DNA of 13,014 nt, from positions 86,725 through 99,738 of the forward strand of contig DKIT01000140.1 of the NCBI GenBank assembly GCA_002454415.1, read 5' to 3'. Shown here one piece after another: positions 1 to 6,485 of this stretch. Within the stretch, counting starts at the first letter, position 1. Each line of letters begins with the position of its first letter. This DNA is from Sphingobacterium sp. UBA6711. GTDB taxonomy: Bacteria; Bacteroidota; Bacteroidia; Sphingobacteriales; Sphingobacteriaceae. Position numbers and translations under genes: made by a program. Below the pieces are notes generated by a model. It was given only the letters and a program-made list of their open reading frames with translations, searched no databases and was not told the origin of the DNA.

Positions 1-1
1 T

Positions 2-91
2 ATGCCAAGCGGAAAAAAAAGAAAAAGACACAAGATGGCTACTCACAAACGTAAAAAACGTTTAAGAAAAAATAGACACAAGAAAAAATAA
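2..91 (+). CDS. Small AURKAIP1/COX24-domain protein (bS22/mS38-like)
   Basis: This reading frame encodes 29 residues and starts at the second base of the window with ATG (MPSGKKRKRHKMATHKRKKR, then LRKNRHKKK and TAA). About two thirds of the residues are Lys, Arg or His. The HKxxTHKRKKRxRKxRHK pattern is that of the AURKAIP1/COX24 (DUF1713) family, whose mitochondrial member mS38 and mycobacterial member bS22 are small-subunit ribosomal proteins that bury a basic helix in rRNA. From family knowledge it probably binds the small ribosomal subunit; this is inferred, not shown. The gene is easily missed because of its size. It sits upstream of rng on the same strand with a terminator-like hairpin between them. 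The MPSGK start matches what I remember of family members, so the gene is probably complete. Confidence 0.85.
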   Translation: MPSGKKRKRHKMATHKRKKRLRKNRHKKK

Positions 92-140
92 TCTTGTGAT
101 GAGCTTTTAAACATCTTGGCCCATTTTGCTGAGATAGCTT

Positions 141-191
141 TACGAAACGATCTACATGTCTTTGAAGGGTGTGTAGATTGTTTTTTTCGTA
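141..191 (+). terminator. Rho-independent terminator-like hairpin after the small basic protein gene
   Basis: ATCTACA (150-156) pairs with TGTAGAT (172-178). The stem is extended by a G-T pair, a C-G pair and A-T pairs into the following run of seven T (181-187). The loop is about 15 bases. A stem followed directly by a T run is the form of an intrinsic terminator. It lies 50 bases after the stop of the 29-codon gene and 80 bases before the rng start, so rng probably has its own promoter or depends on read-through. Confidence 0.6.
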
Positions 192-202
192 AGAACGTTC
201 TT
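191..202. repeat. 12-bp perfect palindrome AAGAACGTTCTT
   Basis: AAGAACGTTCTT is its own reverse complement and lies 66 bp before the rng start, just after the T run of the preceding terminator. It could be a dimeric regulator's binding site. A few palindromes of this length are expected by chance in 13 kb, so only its intergenic position makes it worth listing. Confidence 0.3.
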
Positions 203-228
203 TAAATGTTTAATCGGATACCCAAGAT

Positions 229-245
229 TGCGATAGGATATCGCA
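229..245 (+). promoter_or_regulatory. Perfect hairpin in the rng 5' region
   Basis: TGCGATA (229-235) and TATCGCA (239-245) form a perfect 7-bp stem with a 3-base loop, GGA. It ends 23 bases before the rng start. There is no T run, so it is not a terminator. It may be an RNA hairpin in the rng leader or an operator. E. coli rne mRNA is autoregulated through a structured 5' leader, which makes a similar role conceivable, but nothing here proves it. Confidence 0.4.
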
Positions 246-268
246 TAGGTGTCAAAAATGAGTAGCTT

Positions 269-1822
269 TTGGTAAAGGAATTAATTATCGATTCAACTCC
301 TGATAAAGGGGTAACTATTGCTTTACTACAAGATAAGCAGCTTGTTGAACTTAATCGCGAGCCCGCAAATAATAACTTCGCCGTTGGAGATATCTATCTC
401 GGACGAATCAAGCGAATCATGCCCGGGCTTAATGCGGCATTCGTAGATGTAGGCTACGAAAAGGATGCTTTTCTACATTATTTAGATTTAGGTCCTCAAG
501 TTCAATCTTTGCTAAAGCTTACGCGTATAGTAAAGAATGGCAGTTATCAAGAGAAACTGCTCAATAGTTTAAAACTTGAAAAGGATATCGATAAAGCTGG
601 CAAGATCTCTGATGTCTTGAGCAAAAATATGCTCGTGCCAGTACAAATCGCCAAAGAGCCCATTTCAACAAAAGGACCGCGTCTGAGTTCAGACCTTTCA
701 ATAGCAGGTCGTTTTGTCGTTTTGGTACCTTTCTCAAGTACTGTTTCCATTTCCAAGCGTATCAAAGGTAGTAATGAACGCAACCGCCTTAAGAAGATTG
801 TTGAAGGAATTAAACCTGCTAATTTCGGTGTTATTATCCGCACAGTCTCTGAAGGTAAAGGTGTAGAAGAACTACAACGTGACTTATTGGACCTGATCTC
901 AAAATGGGAGCTATTTACCAAACGTCTTCGTAATGCTGAACCGCCTCAAAAGGTTCTTGGCGAAATGGATCGTGCATCCACTATTCTACGGGACATCCTA
1001 ACGGATGAGTTTTCGCATATTTATGTTAATGATCCTTCGATCTTCGAAGAGACAAAATCATATATACACGATATATCTCCAGATTTGGAAAAAATTGTCA
1101 AACTTTATAAACATAAGGAGCCAATTTTTGACCATTTTGGCGTTGAAAAGCAGATCAAGGCAGCATTTGGCAAGACGGTAACATTGCCGGGGGGCGCGTA
1201 TCTCGTTATTGAGCATACCGAAGCCCTGCATGTCATTGATGTCAATAGTGGTAACCGTTCTGCCAATAAGGAGAATCAGGAAGACAATGCATTGCTTGTC
1301 AATATGGAAGCAGCAAAAGAAATTGCGCGACAGCTGCGTTTGCGTGATATGGGAGGAATTGTAGTCATCGATTTTATCGATATGCACAAACCCAATCACC
1401 GGAAAGAGTTGTATACGTTCCTTAAAGAATGTATGGTGTCGGACAGAGCGAGACATACGATTTTACCGCCAAGTAAATTTGGATTGGTTCAAATCACACG
1501 TCAACGTGTAAGACCTGAAATGAATATTGTCACAAACGAGAAATGTCCTGCTTGTGATGGTACAGGTGAAATCCGATCAAGTATTGTCCTTATGGATGAT
1601 ATTGAAAATAATTTGAGCTTCATTCTTCAAGAACAGAACGAAAAGAAGGTGACCTTATGTGTTCACCCTTATATAGACGCCTACATTAAGTCTGGTTTGT
1701 TTTCGAAAAGAATGAAATGGTTCATGAAATACGGCAAATGGATTAAAGTAAATCCAGTGACGTCATATTATCTAACTGAATTCCATTTCTTCAATGCGAA
1801 GGATGAGGAAATCAAGTTATAA
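269..1822 (+). CDS. rng: Ribonuclease E/G family endoribonuclease
   Basis: The product is a single-strand-specific endoribonuclease for rRNA maturation and mRNA decay in the cytoplasm. An S1-like RNA-binding domain begins near residue 37 (VGDIYLGRIKRIMPGLNAAF) and is interrupted at about 75-120 by a Lys-rich insertion. The catalytic domain has the two metal-binding aspartates in VIDVNSG (Asp324) and VVIDFIDM (Asp368), matching Asp303 and Asp346 of E. coli RNase E. The Zn-link motif CPAC is at 426-429. At 517 residues it is G-like, without the long C-terminal degradosome scaffold of RNase E. The start is TTG: an in-frame TAG lies six bases upstream and the family-typical VKELIIDSTP follows at once. 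A 5-codon frame, ATG AGT AGC TTT TGG TAA (258-275), overlaps the start in another frame. The gene is followed by a strong bidirectional terminator. Confidence 0.96.
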   Translation: MVKELIIDSTPDKGVTIALLQDKQLVELNREPANNNFAVGDIYLGRIKRIMPGLNAAFVDVGYEKDAFLHYLDLGPQVQSLLKLTRIVKNGSYQEKLLNSLKLEKDIDKAGKISDVLSKNMLVPVQIAKEPISTKGPRLSSDLSIAGRFVVLVPFSSTVSISKRIKGSNERNRLKKIVEGIKPANFGVIIRTVSEGKGVEELQRDLLDLISKWELFTKRLRNAEPPQKVLGEMDRASTILRDILTDEFSHIYVNDPSIFEETKSYIHDISPDLEKIVKLYKHKEPIFDHFGVEKQIKAAFGKTVTLPGGAYLVIEHTEALHVIDVNSGNRSANKENQEDNALLVNMEAAKEIARQLRLRDMGGIVVIDFIDMHKPNHRKELYTFLKECMVSDRARHTILPPSKFGLVQITRQRVRPEMNIVTNEKCPACDGTGEIRSSIVLMDDIENNLSFILQEQNEKKVTLCVHPYIDAYIKSGLFSKRMKWFMKYGKWIKVNPVTSYYLTEFHFFNAKDEEIKL

Positions 1823-1836
1823 GAAAGAGATTAACG

Positions 1837-1870
1837 AAAAGGGTTAGTAGTGATACTAGCCCTTTTTTGT
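1837..1870. terminator. rng/miaA: Bidirectional terminator between rng and miaA
   Basis: GGGTTAGTA (1841-1849) pairs over nine positions (one G-T) with TACTAGCCC (1854-1862) around the loop GTGA. Six T follow on the right and four A precede on the left. The hairpin therefore works as an intrinsic terminator for rng going right, and more weakly for miaA going left, between two converging genes. Confidence 0.85.
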
Positions 1871-1901
1871 TTTTATATCGCAGTTGTATTCACAATAGTT
1901 A

Positions 1902-2801
1902 TTAAATCCAATGAATTAGTATACCATCTTTTTCCATCTTGCGGAAGTAAGTCATTTGCCGTTTTGCGTACCGGTGTATTTCTGTTTCTAATTTTGCGAT
2001 GAAAGCTTTATGATCTAGTTGTCCAAGAAGGTGAAGGGAAGCATACTTGTATTCGAGACCATAATATTGAAGCTGATCGTGTGTGAGCCCCTCCGCGAGA
2101 AGATTCTCTACTTCCCTTAAAAAGCCCTCGGACAAGCGCTGTTTTAACCTTTGACTAATTCCGTTACGGCGGGTTTCCAATGAAGGATTTAATCCAATCA
2201 CGATACTCTCCACTTTTCTCTTTTGGTCGATATGATCAGGATTCTGCTTTAGGAACTCCAAAATTTCTATAGCCCGAATCATTCGTTTTTTAGTCGAATA
2301 ATCGATTTGAAAATCTTCGGGATGTGTATATAACCTCAATCGTCCCCGCAGTTCGTCCTCGCTATATTCAATTAATGACTCCTTGAAGCCTTCTGTGGAA
2401 GGAACCTGGGCATAGGGATTTTGTTGGATGACACTTTGAATATATAATCCCGTGCCACCACAAAGAATTGTATATTTTCCTTTTTCCAAAATCGATTGCT
2501 GCGCATGGTGGAAATCTTCAATAAAATTTCCGAGATGATAACGTTCCCCTGGCTCGTGGATATCAATAAGGTGATAAAGAATATCTTGATATTCTTTTAA
2601 GTCTTTGCCCGTTCCAATATCCATCCGTCGGTAGATTTGACGGGAATCTGCGCTGATAATCTCAGCATCGATGTGTTGGGCTAGCTGTACGGCTACTTTG
2701 GTCTTGCCAGAGGCAGTTGGACCCAGTATAACGATAACTTTCTCTTTTGGAACAGATTGTTGTTCCAAAAGAGAAAGGATATGCTTTAGTCTGTCTATCA
2801 C
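1902..2801 (-). CDS. miaA: tRNA dimethylallyltransferase MiaA
   Basis: MiaA transfers a dimethylallyl group from DMAPP to N6 of A37 in tRNAs that read codons beginning with U, the first step towards i6A/ms2i6A. Visible motifs are the P-loop GPTASGKT (27-34), the substrate region SADSRQIYRRMDIGTGK (50-66), GGTGLYI (115-121), RMIRAIEI (173-180) and the C-terminal RYAKRQMTYFRKM (277-289). Its 299 residues are normal for the family. The start is GTG, because no ATG lies upstream of the P-loop in this frame. The GTG overlaps the TGA of the upstream oxidoreductase gene (GTGA), which suggests translational coupling. The N-terminus has about 20 residues before the first strand, somewhat longer than usual, which fits a start fixed by the overlap. 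Confidence 0.96.
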   Translation of the reverse strand: MIDRLKHILSLLEQQSVPKEKVIVILGPTASGKTKVAVQLAQHIDAEIISADSRQIYRRMDIGTGKDLKEYQDILYHLIDIHEPGERYHLGNFIEDFHHAQQSILEKGKYTILCGGTGLYIQSVIQQNPYAQVPSTEGFKESLIEYSEDELRGRLRLYTHPEDFQIDYSTKKRMIRAIEILEFLKQNPDHIDQKRKVESIVIGLNPSLETRRNGISQRLKQRLSEGFLREVENLLAEGLTHDQLQYYGLEYKYASLHLLGQLDHKAFIAKLETEIHRYAKRQMTYFRKMEKDGILIHWI

Positions 2802-3970
2802 AGAACAAATTTAGTCCATTTTTCAGTTCCTTCGTTATTTTTTACGACAGTATCTATGAAAGCCATGCCCCTTACACCATCATAAACACTAGGAAAGTCC
2901 TGTTCTTCTGCTGTAGGTGTTCTTCCTTCGCGTTTTGCAGTCACTGTTGCGGCAAAGTTGCGATAGATATTTGCGAATGATTCCAATAAGCCTTCAGGGT
3001 GACCCGCTGGAACGCGTGTGTTATGTGACGCAAATGTGCTTAAAGTATATGGCGCAGCATAAGCATTTCCAGTACGGTATAGCTGACGAGGCTGATCAAG
3101 CATTTTAATGATGAGGTTGTTTGGATCTTCATTAGCCCATTCCAATCCTCCTTTTTCACCATAAATACGGATACGTACTGCATTTTCTTCTCCCGCGGAA
3201 ATTTGTGATGCCATCAATACACCTTTTGCCCCGTTTTCAAAACGCAAAAGTACAGAACCGTCATCGTCCAGGAGACGCCCTTCTACAAATGTCGTTAAAT
3301 CGGCACATAATTCTTCAATTCTTAAGCCCGATACATATTCTGCTAAATGAGCCGCATGTGTACCAATATCCCCCATTACCAAAGATTTACCCGAACGCTT
3401 TGGGTCTGCACGCCAAGCAGCGCCAGCATTGCCTTCGCGTTCTGTTAAACGGCTCAACCAACCTTGTGGATATTCAACAACAATCTTTCTGATCTTACCG
3501 AAATGACCTTCTTTAACCATTGCTTTGGCCTGTTTAACCATTGGATAGCCTGAATAAGTATGTGTAAGGCACAGTGTGCGACCAGTGCGTTCTACAGTTT
3601 CCTGTAATTCTTTTGCTTCTTCAACAGATACTGTCATTGGTTTTTCAACGACAACATCAAAACCGTTTTCCATCGCCAATTTCGCTGGCGCAAAATGTAG
3701 AAAGTTAGGGGTTACGATCGTCACAAAATCCATGCGCTCTCCTTCCGGAAGCAAAGATTCTTTTTCGATCATCTCTTCATAGTTTAGATAGACACGCTCA
3801 GGAGCTACAAATAAGTCTTCTCCAGATTGTTTTGAAATCTGCGGATCAATACTAAATGCACCACAAACCAGTTCAATCTTGCCGTCCATAAAAGCAGCAA
3901 TACGGTGCACAGCTCCAATAAAGGCATCATTTCCGCCTCCGACCATACCCATGCGAAGTTTTCTCTTCAT
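2798..3970 (-). CDS. Gfo/Idh/MocA family NAD(P)-dependent oxidoreductase
   Basis: This 390-residue cytoplasmic enzyme has an N-terminal Rossmann fold for NAD(P) (MGMVGGGNDAFIG, residues 7-19) and the family signature EKP at 109-111, whose Lys110 is the usual catalytic lysine. The C-terminal domain has GDIGTHAAHL (200-209), where Asp201 and His205 are the expected active-site pair. Members oxidise or reduce sugars, inositols and similar polyols. The substrate cannot be read from the sequence and no sugar-uptake or catabolic genes lie nearby, so I give no specific name. It has a probable promoter of its own 30 bases upstream, overlapped by an inverted repeat, and its TGA stop overlaps the miaA start. 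The pairing with miaA probably reflects shared transcription rather than a shared pathway. Confidence 0.93.
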   Translation of the reverse strand: MKRKLRMGMVGGGNDAFIGAVHRIAAFMDGKIELVCGAFSIDPQISKQSGEDLFVAPERVYLNYEEMIEKESLLPEGERMDFVTIVTPNFLHFAPAKLAMENGFDVVVEKPMTVSVEEAKELQETVERTGRTLCLTHTYSGYPMVKQAKAMVKEGHFGKIRKIVVEYPQGWLSRLTEREGNAGAAWRADPKRSGKSLVMGDIGTHAAHLAEYVSGLRIEELCADLTTFVEGRLLDDDGSVLLRFENGAKGVLMASQISAGEENAVRIRIYGEKGGLEWANEDPNNLIIKMLDQPRQLYRTGNAYAAPYTLSTFASHNTRVPAGHPEGLLESFANIYRNFAATVTAKREGRTPTAEEQDFPSVYDGVRGMAFIDTVVKNNEGTEKWTKFVL

Positions 3971-3999
3971 AACGTTATTATTTTTGATTATTTATTTTT

Positions 4000-4030
4000 C
4001 AAATTTTTTACAGTGTACAATATACACAAT
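4000..4030 (-). promoter_or_regulatory. Bacteroidota-type promoter for the Gfo/Idh/MocA gene
   Basis: Read on the minus strand, ATTG (4030-4027) is followed after exactly 19 bases by AAAATTTG (4007-4000), close to the Bacteroidota consensus TTTG-N19-TAnnTTTG with one mismatch in each box. Transcription would begin about 20-25 bases before the ATG at 3970. The inverted repeat GTGTA-N5-TACAC (4013-4027) covers the spacer and touches the -33 box, a position suited to a repressor. Confidence 0.5.
4013..4027. repeat. Inverted repeat GTGTA-CAATA-TACAC, possible operator
   Basis: The two 5-bp arms are perfect and lie within the proposed promoter of the oxidoreductase gene. A dimeric repressor bound here would block RNA polymerase. 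The arms are short, so chance remains possible. Confidence 0.35.
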
Positions 4031-4035
4031 TTAGG

Positions 4036-4815
4036 TTATTTTATATATAAAATCATCTTGATACTGCCCATATTTTCCTTTGCGAAGCCCTTTGGAAATA
4101 TTTGCATTAGTGCATCTAATTCCGCAGCATTGCGATAGGTATATCGTTTCAAGCCAGCTACCCAAAATTTGATTGGCGCTGTGATTTCTTTTGCAACAAA
4201 ACCGATCTTTTCTAAAGACGAGTTTTGGCTCCAGTCACGATCGGTAAAAGTCATGATATCTCCCGGAGAGAAGTCTTTGCAAAAGGCTTTGATCAATTTG
4301 CTCAATCCACCAATGACATTTATACCAGATTTGTTGCAAAAACGTACCAACTCAAAGGACCGGTAATCTTCGTCTTTATCATTCATGCGCCGCCCACCGG
4401 AAAATATCGCTATGGCCACGAGTTCACCTTTTTCGTAGAGTCCATAACGATATTTCCCAGGCAAAGCAGTTTGCAAATGATGTTCCACGAGGAACCGTAT
4501 ACCCGTTTTTTTGTCGATTCGCGCCACAACGGTATTGCGCGCATATACCCTGTTGTCGTTTTTTGTTTTAGATACAATGCGCTTGATAATAAGGTCCAGT
4601 TTTTCAACCAGCTGATCCTCATCGATATGGATATAGTGCTCAAATATAGCCGCCCTCGATGGATTATTGTGCGGATAGAGCAAGATGCCACTTACTAAAC
4701 CCGGTGATGTAATTTGTATATATTCGTCAACTTGACGCAGTGTTATGTCCAATTCTAGGGCTTGTTCAAGCTTAAGTTTAAAATGTGTCGCTAATGCTAT
4801 AAACGATGGATCCAT
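4036..4815 (-). CDS. Unrecognised protein with a phage-endonuclease-associated, possibly GNAT-like domain
   Basis: I do not recognise a named family for this 259-residue protein. The stretch from about 107 to 207 (FLVEHHLQ, KYRYGLYEKGELVAIAIFSG, FELVRFCNKSGINVIGGLSK, TFTDRDWSQNSSLEKIGF) resembles a module that I remember from many phage and homing-endonuclease proteins, where it accompanies an HNH or GIY-YIG nuclease. No such nuclease motif is present here. Alternating strands and the GGLSKLIKAF helix, followed by a late LEKIGF strand, suggest an acetyltransferase-like (GNAT) fold; this is inference. There is no signal peptide or membrane segment. The ATG at 4815 is the only good start; the next Met is residue 145. 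A promoter lies immediately upstream. The gene is 65 bp upstream of the oxidoreductase on the same strand. Confidence 0.8.
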   Translation of the reverse strand: MDPSFIALATHFKLKLEQALELDITLRQVDEYIQITSPGLVSGILLYPHNNPSRAAIFEHYIHIDEDQLVEKLDLIIKRIVSKTKNDNRVYARNTVVARIDKKTGIRFLVEHHLQTALPGKYRYGLYEKGELVAIAIFSGGRRMNDKDEDYRSFELVRFCNKSGINVIGGLSKLIKAFCKDFSPGDIMTFTDRDWSQNSSLEKIGFVAKEITAPIKFWVAGLKRYTYRNAAELDALMQIFPKGFAKENMGSIKMILYIK

Positions 4816-4819
4816 AGAA

Positions 4820-4850
4820 CAAAAGTACCTTTTATGGAAGTTTCGACGAA
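4820..4850 (-). promoter_or_regulatory. Promoter for the 259-residue gene, placed for a near-leaderless mRNA
   Basis: On the minus strand TTCG (4850-4847) is followed after 19 bases by TACTTTTG (4827-4820), a perfect match to TAnnTTTG with one mismatch at -33. The -7 box ends four bases before the ATG, so transcription should begin at or next to the start codon. Confidence 0.5.
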
Positions 4851-4851
4851 A

Positions 4852-4882
4852 TATTCACTTTTAATAATTATCCGTACCTTTG
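4852..4882 (+). promoter_or_regulatory. def: Possible def promoter with a long leader
   Basis: TACCTTTG (4875-4882) matches the Bacteroidota -7 box perfectly on the plus strand. The base tract 19 bases upstream, TATT, is a poor -33 box. If used, it gives def a leader of about 185 bases. The intervening DNA (4883-5074) is AT-rich. I see only weak pairings there, such as AAGTGT with ACACTT 30 bases apart, and no convincing gene. Confidence 0.35.
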
Positions 4883-5074
4883 TGAAAAATAGTAATAGCG
4901 TATTCCAAGTTGAAATACATCTGTATAAACAAACAGGCGGTAATATACCCGCTATTTAAAATTTGGCCCTTTGTCAAAAAGATGAGACATTCATAGGACT
5001 TTGAAAAACAAACCAAGTGTAACGAGGTCATTATGTAAATGAGAATCGACACACTTATAAATAATTAATTACAT

Positions 5075-5656
5075 ATGAAACTTCCGATAGTGGCGTATGG
5101 CGATCCTGTATTAAGAAAGGTTGCCGATGAAATAGATGAAAACTATCCAGATTTAAAGAAATTGATTGATGATATGTTTGATACCATGTATGCAGCACAT
5201 GGTGTTGGATTGGCGGCGCCACAAGTGGGTTTGCCTATACGTATGTTTGTCATCGATGCTACACCATTTGCGGAAGATGACGAAGAAAATCAGGAAATGC
5301 TAAAATCTTTCAAAAAGGTTTTCATCAATCCGATCATGGTAGAAGAATCTGGTGAGAAATGGGCTTTTGGAGAGGGCTGTCTCAGTATTCCGGATATCAA
5401 TGAGGATGTATTACGCCACAAGAATATTCGAATCAATTATCTGGATGAAAATTTTGAGGAGCACGAAGTGGATCTAACAGGATTAGCTGCTCGAGTAGTA
5501 CAGCATGAATATGACCATATTGAAGGTAAATTGTTTACCGATAAATTGAGTGCTTTGAAAAAGACCATGTTGAAAGGTAAATTGGATGCTATAACGAAAG
5601 GAAATATCCGCGTAAGCTATAAAATGAAATTCCCACAACAGAAGAAAAAGCGTTAG
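5075..5656 (+). CDS. def: Peptide deformylase
   Basis: Deformylase removes the formyl group from the N-terminal methionine of new proteins at the ribosome exit. All three signature motifs are present: GVGLAAPQ (43-50), EGCLSIP (100-106, metal ligand Cys102) and QHEYDH (143-148, metal ligands His144 and His148, catalytic Glu145). The length of 193 residues is normal. It ends in a basic tail (QQKKKR). The ATG at 5075 gives the usual MKLPIVAYGDPVLR start. The gene stands alone, diverging from the 259-residue gene; its last five codons and stop form the left arm of the terminator hairpin. Confidence 0.97.
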   Translation: MKLPIVAYGDPVLRKVADEIDENYPDLKKLIDDMFDTMYAAHGVGLAAPQVGLPIRMFVIDATPFAEDDEENQEMLKSFKKVFINPIMVEESGEKWAFGEGCLSIPDINEDVLRHKNIRINYLDENFEEHEVDLTGLAARVVQHEYDHIEGKLFTDKLSALKKTMLKGKLDAITKGNIRVSYKMKFPQQKKKR

Positions 5657-5678
5657 TTCAAACTAACGCTTTTTCTTC
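5641..5678. terminator. def: Bidirectional terminator embedded in the 3' end of def
   Basis: The left arm GAAGAAAAAGCGTTAGTT (5641-5658) and right arm AACTAACGCTTTTTCTTC (5661-5678) are perfectly complementary over 18 bp around a 2-base centre, CA. The core GCGTTAGTT stem is flanked by A5 and T5, so it can terminate in both directions: def going right and the TRIC-type gene going left. The def stop TAG (5654-5656) lies inside the left arm. Confidence 0.88.
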
Positions 5679-5709
5679 TCGATTTGTTGAGAACGTAAAC
5701 ACTCTTGAG

Positions 5710-5733
5710 ATGTTCCACGCTGATTGTGAACAT
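5710..5733. repeat. Hairpin-forming inverted repeat downstream of the TRIC-type gene
   Basis: ATGTTCCAC (5710-5718) and GTGAACAT (5726-5733) pair over eight positions with one bulged C and a 7-base loop. No T run follows on either strand, so it is not a typical terminator. It could be a 3' mRNA structure for the leftward gene ending at 5771. Confidence 0.35.
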
Positions 5734-5770
5734 AACATTCAATAAAATGCCCAAAATTTTGGATGTATTC

Positions 5771-6382
5771 CTATTCTAATCGAGGTAAGTATAAGCGATA
5801 CTTTACCGCTGTCATCCGAATCAGAAACACAACGGCTGCTCCCAAAAAAGCAGCCCAGGAGATATCCAAATTGAGATGAACTAATAGGATGTAGATAAGG
5901 CCTCCACCTAAACAAGCTGTAGCATATACTTCCTTCTTGAATATTAAAGGTGTTTCATTAAGCAGAACATCTCGAGTCATTCCGCCACACACTGCTGTAA
6001 ACATTCCAAAGATGATGGCTGCATAAATATTACTTTCATAATTGAGAGACTTTTGTACTCCTAAAATCGTGAAAAAGCTAATTCCTATGGCATCAAAGAG
6101 GGTCAATGTACGATAATAGCTATACAATTGTCTATTAAAAATGATCGCTATCAAAATTCCTAAAAATATAGCAATTAGGTAATTACTGTCGTTAACCCAT
6201 ACTGGTCGGAGGTTTAGAAATATATCTCGCATGGATCCACCACCGATCGCGGTAACAAAGCCAAGAAAGGCAGCGCCAAAAATATCAATATCTTTGCGCT
6301 TTGCGGATAGGGTCCCTGATATAGCGAAAAATAAAGTGCCCAGCAAATCGCTTAAATAGAAATAGTTGGCGTCAGTAATCAT
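5771..6382 (-). CDS. TRIC-type (UPF0126, YicG/YadS-like) inner membrane protein
   Basis: This 203-residue protein is almost entirely hydrophobic, with about seven predicted membrane segments. It has two related halves, each with a glycine-rich kink and an arginine: GGGSMRD (47-53) and GGMTRD (133-138). This duplicated GG-xRD pattern defines the UPF0126 family, the prokaryotic relatives of trimeric intracellular cation (TRIC) channels, which conduct monovalent cations such as K+ as trimers. Length and motifs are complete. The ATG at 6382 precedes DANYFYLSDLLG, a normal family N-terminus. It follows the GAF-like gene on the same strand after 103 bp. A possible link is counter-ion balance for polyphosphate made by the upstream ppk1, but that is speculation. 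Confidence 0.9.
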   Translation of the reverse strand: MITDANYFYLSDLLGTLFFAISGTLSAKRKDIDIFGAAFLGFVTAIGGGSMRDIFLNLRPVWVNDSNYLIAIFLGILIAIIFNRQLYSYYRTLTLFDAIGISFFTILGVQKSLNYESNIYAAIIFGMFTAVCGGMTRDVLLNETPLIFKKEVYATACLGGGLIYILLVHLNLDISWAAFLGAAVVFLIRMTAVKYRLYLPRLE

Positions 6383-6427
6383 TGTAACCTTATTTAAATG
6401 TTTACATTATATCCACCATATTGACGA

Positions 6428-6446
6428 TAATTGTGCGATACAATTA
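6428..6446. repeat. Inverted repeat TAATTGT-N5-ACAATTA, possible operator
   Basis: Two perfect 7-bp arms around GCGAT lie 46-64 bases upstream of the TRIC-type gene start. The size and spacing suit a dimeric regulator. No clear -33/-7 pair was found beside it, although TAACTTTG (6488-6481, minus strand) matches the -7 consensus and includes the stop codon of the GAF-like gene. Confidence 0.4.
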
Positions 6447-6466
6447 ATCAATAATGGCAAGTCTTC

Positions 6467-6485
6467 CTTTGTTTGAACAACAAAG
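6467..6485 (-). repeat. Stem-loop directly after the GAF-like gene
   Basis: CTTTGTT (6467-6473) and AACAAAG (6479-6485) form a perfect 7-bp stem with a 5-base loop immediately after the stop codon at 6486-6488. The stem is AT-rich and has no T run, so it is at best a weak terminator or a 3' end stabiliser of the ppk1 operon mRNA. Confidence 0.4.

Noticed and set aside
1058..1456. 132-codon minus-strand frame opposite rng
   Set aside because: It lies wholly within the well-supported RNase G gene and its translation looks like no known protein.
4225..4698. 157-codon plus-strand frame opposite the 259-residue gene
   Set aside because: The opposite strand carries the more protein-like sequence with ordered motifs and a promoter; this frame is a shadow.
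4036..4815. Homing endonuclease or mobile-element gene
   Set aside because: Despite similarity to phage endonuclease-associated modules, no HNH, GIY-YIG or LAGLIDADG motif and no flanking repeats are visible.
4861..5052. 63-codon minus-strand reading frame between the 259-residue gene and def
   Set aside because: No recognisable family, composition typical of translated AT-rich intergenic DNA, and it runs through the proposed def leader with no clear promoter or ribosome site.
4883..5074. Riboswitch in the def leader
   Set aside because: Only weak, widely spaced pairings are visible and no known riboswitch core could be recognised.
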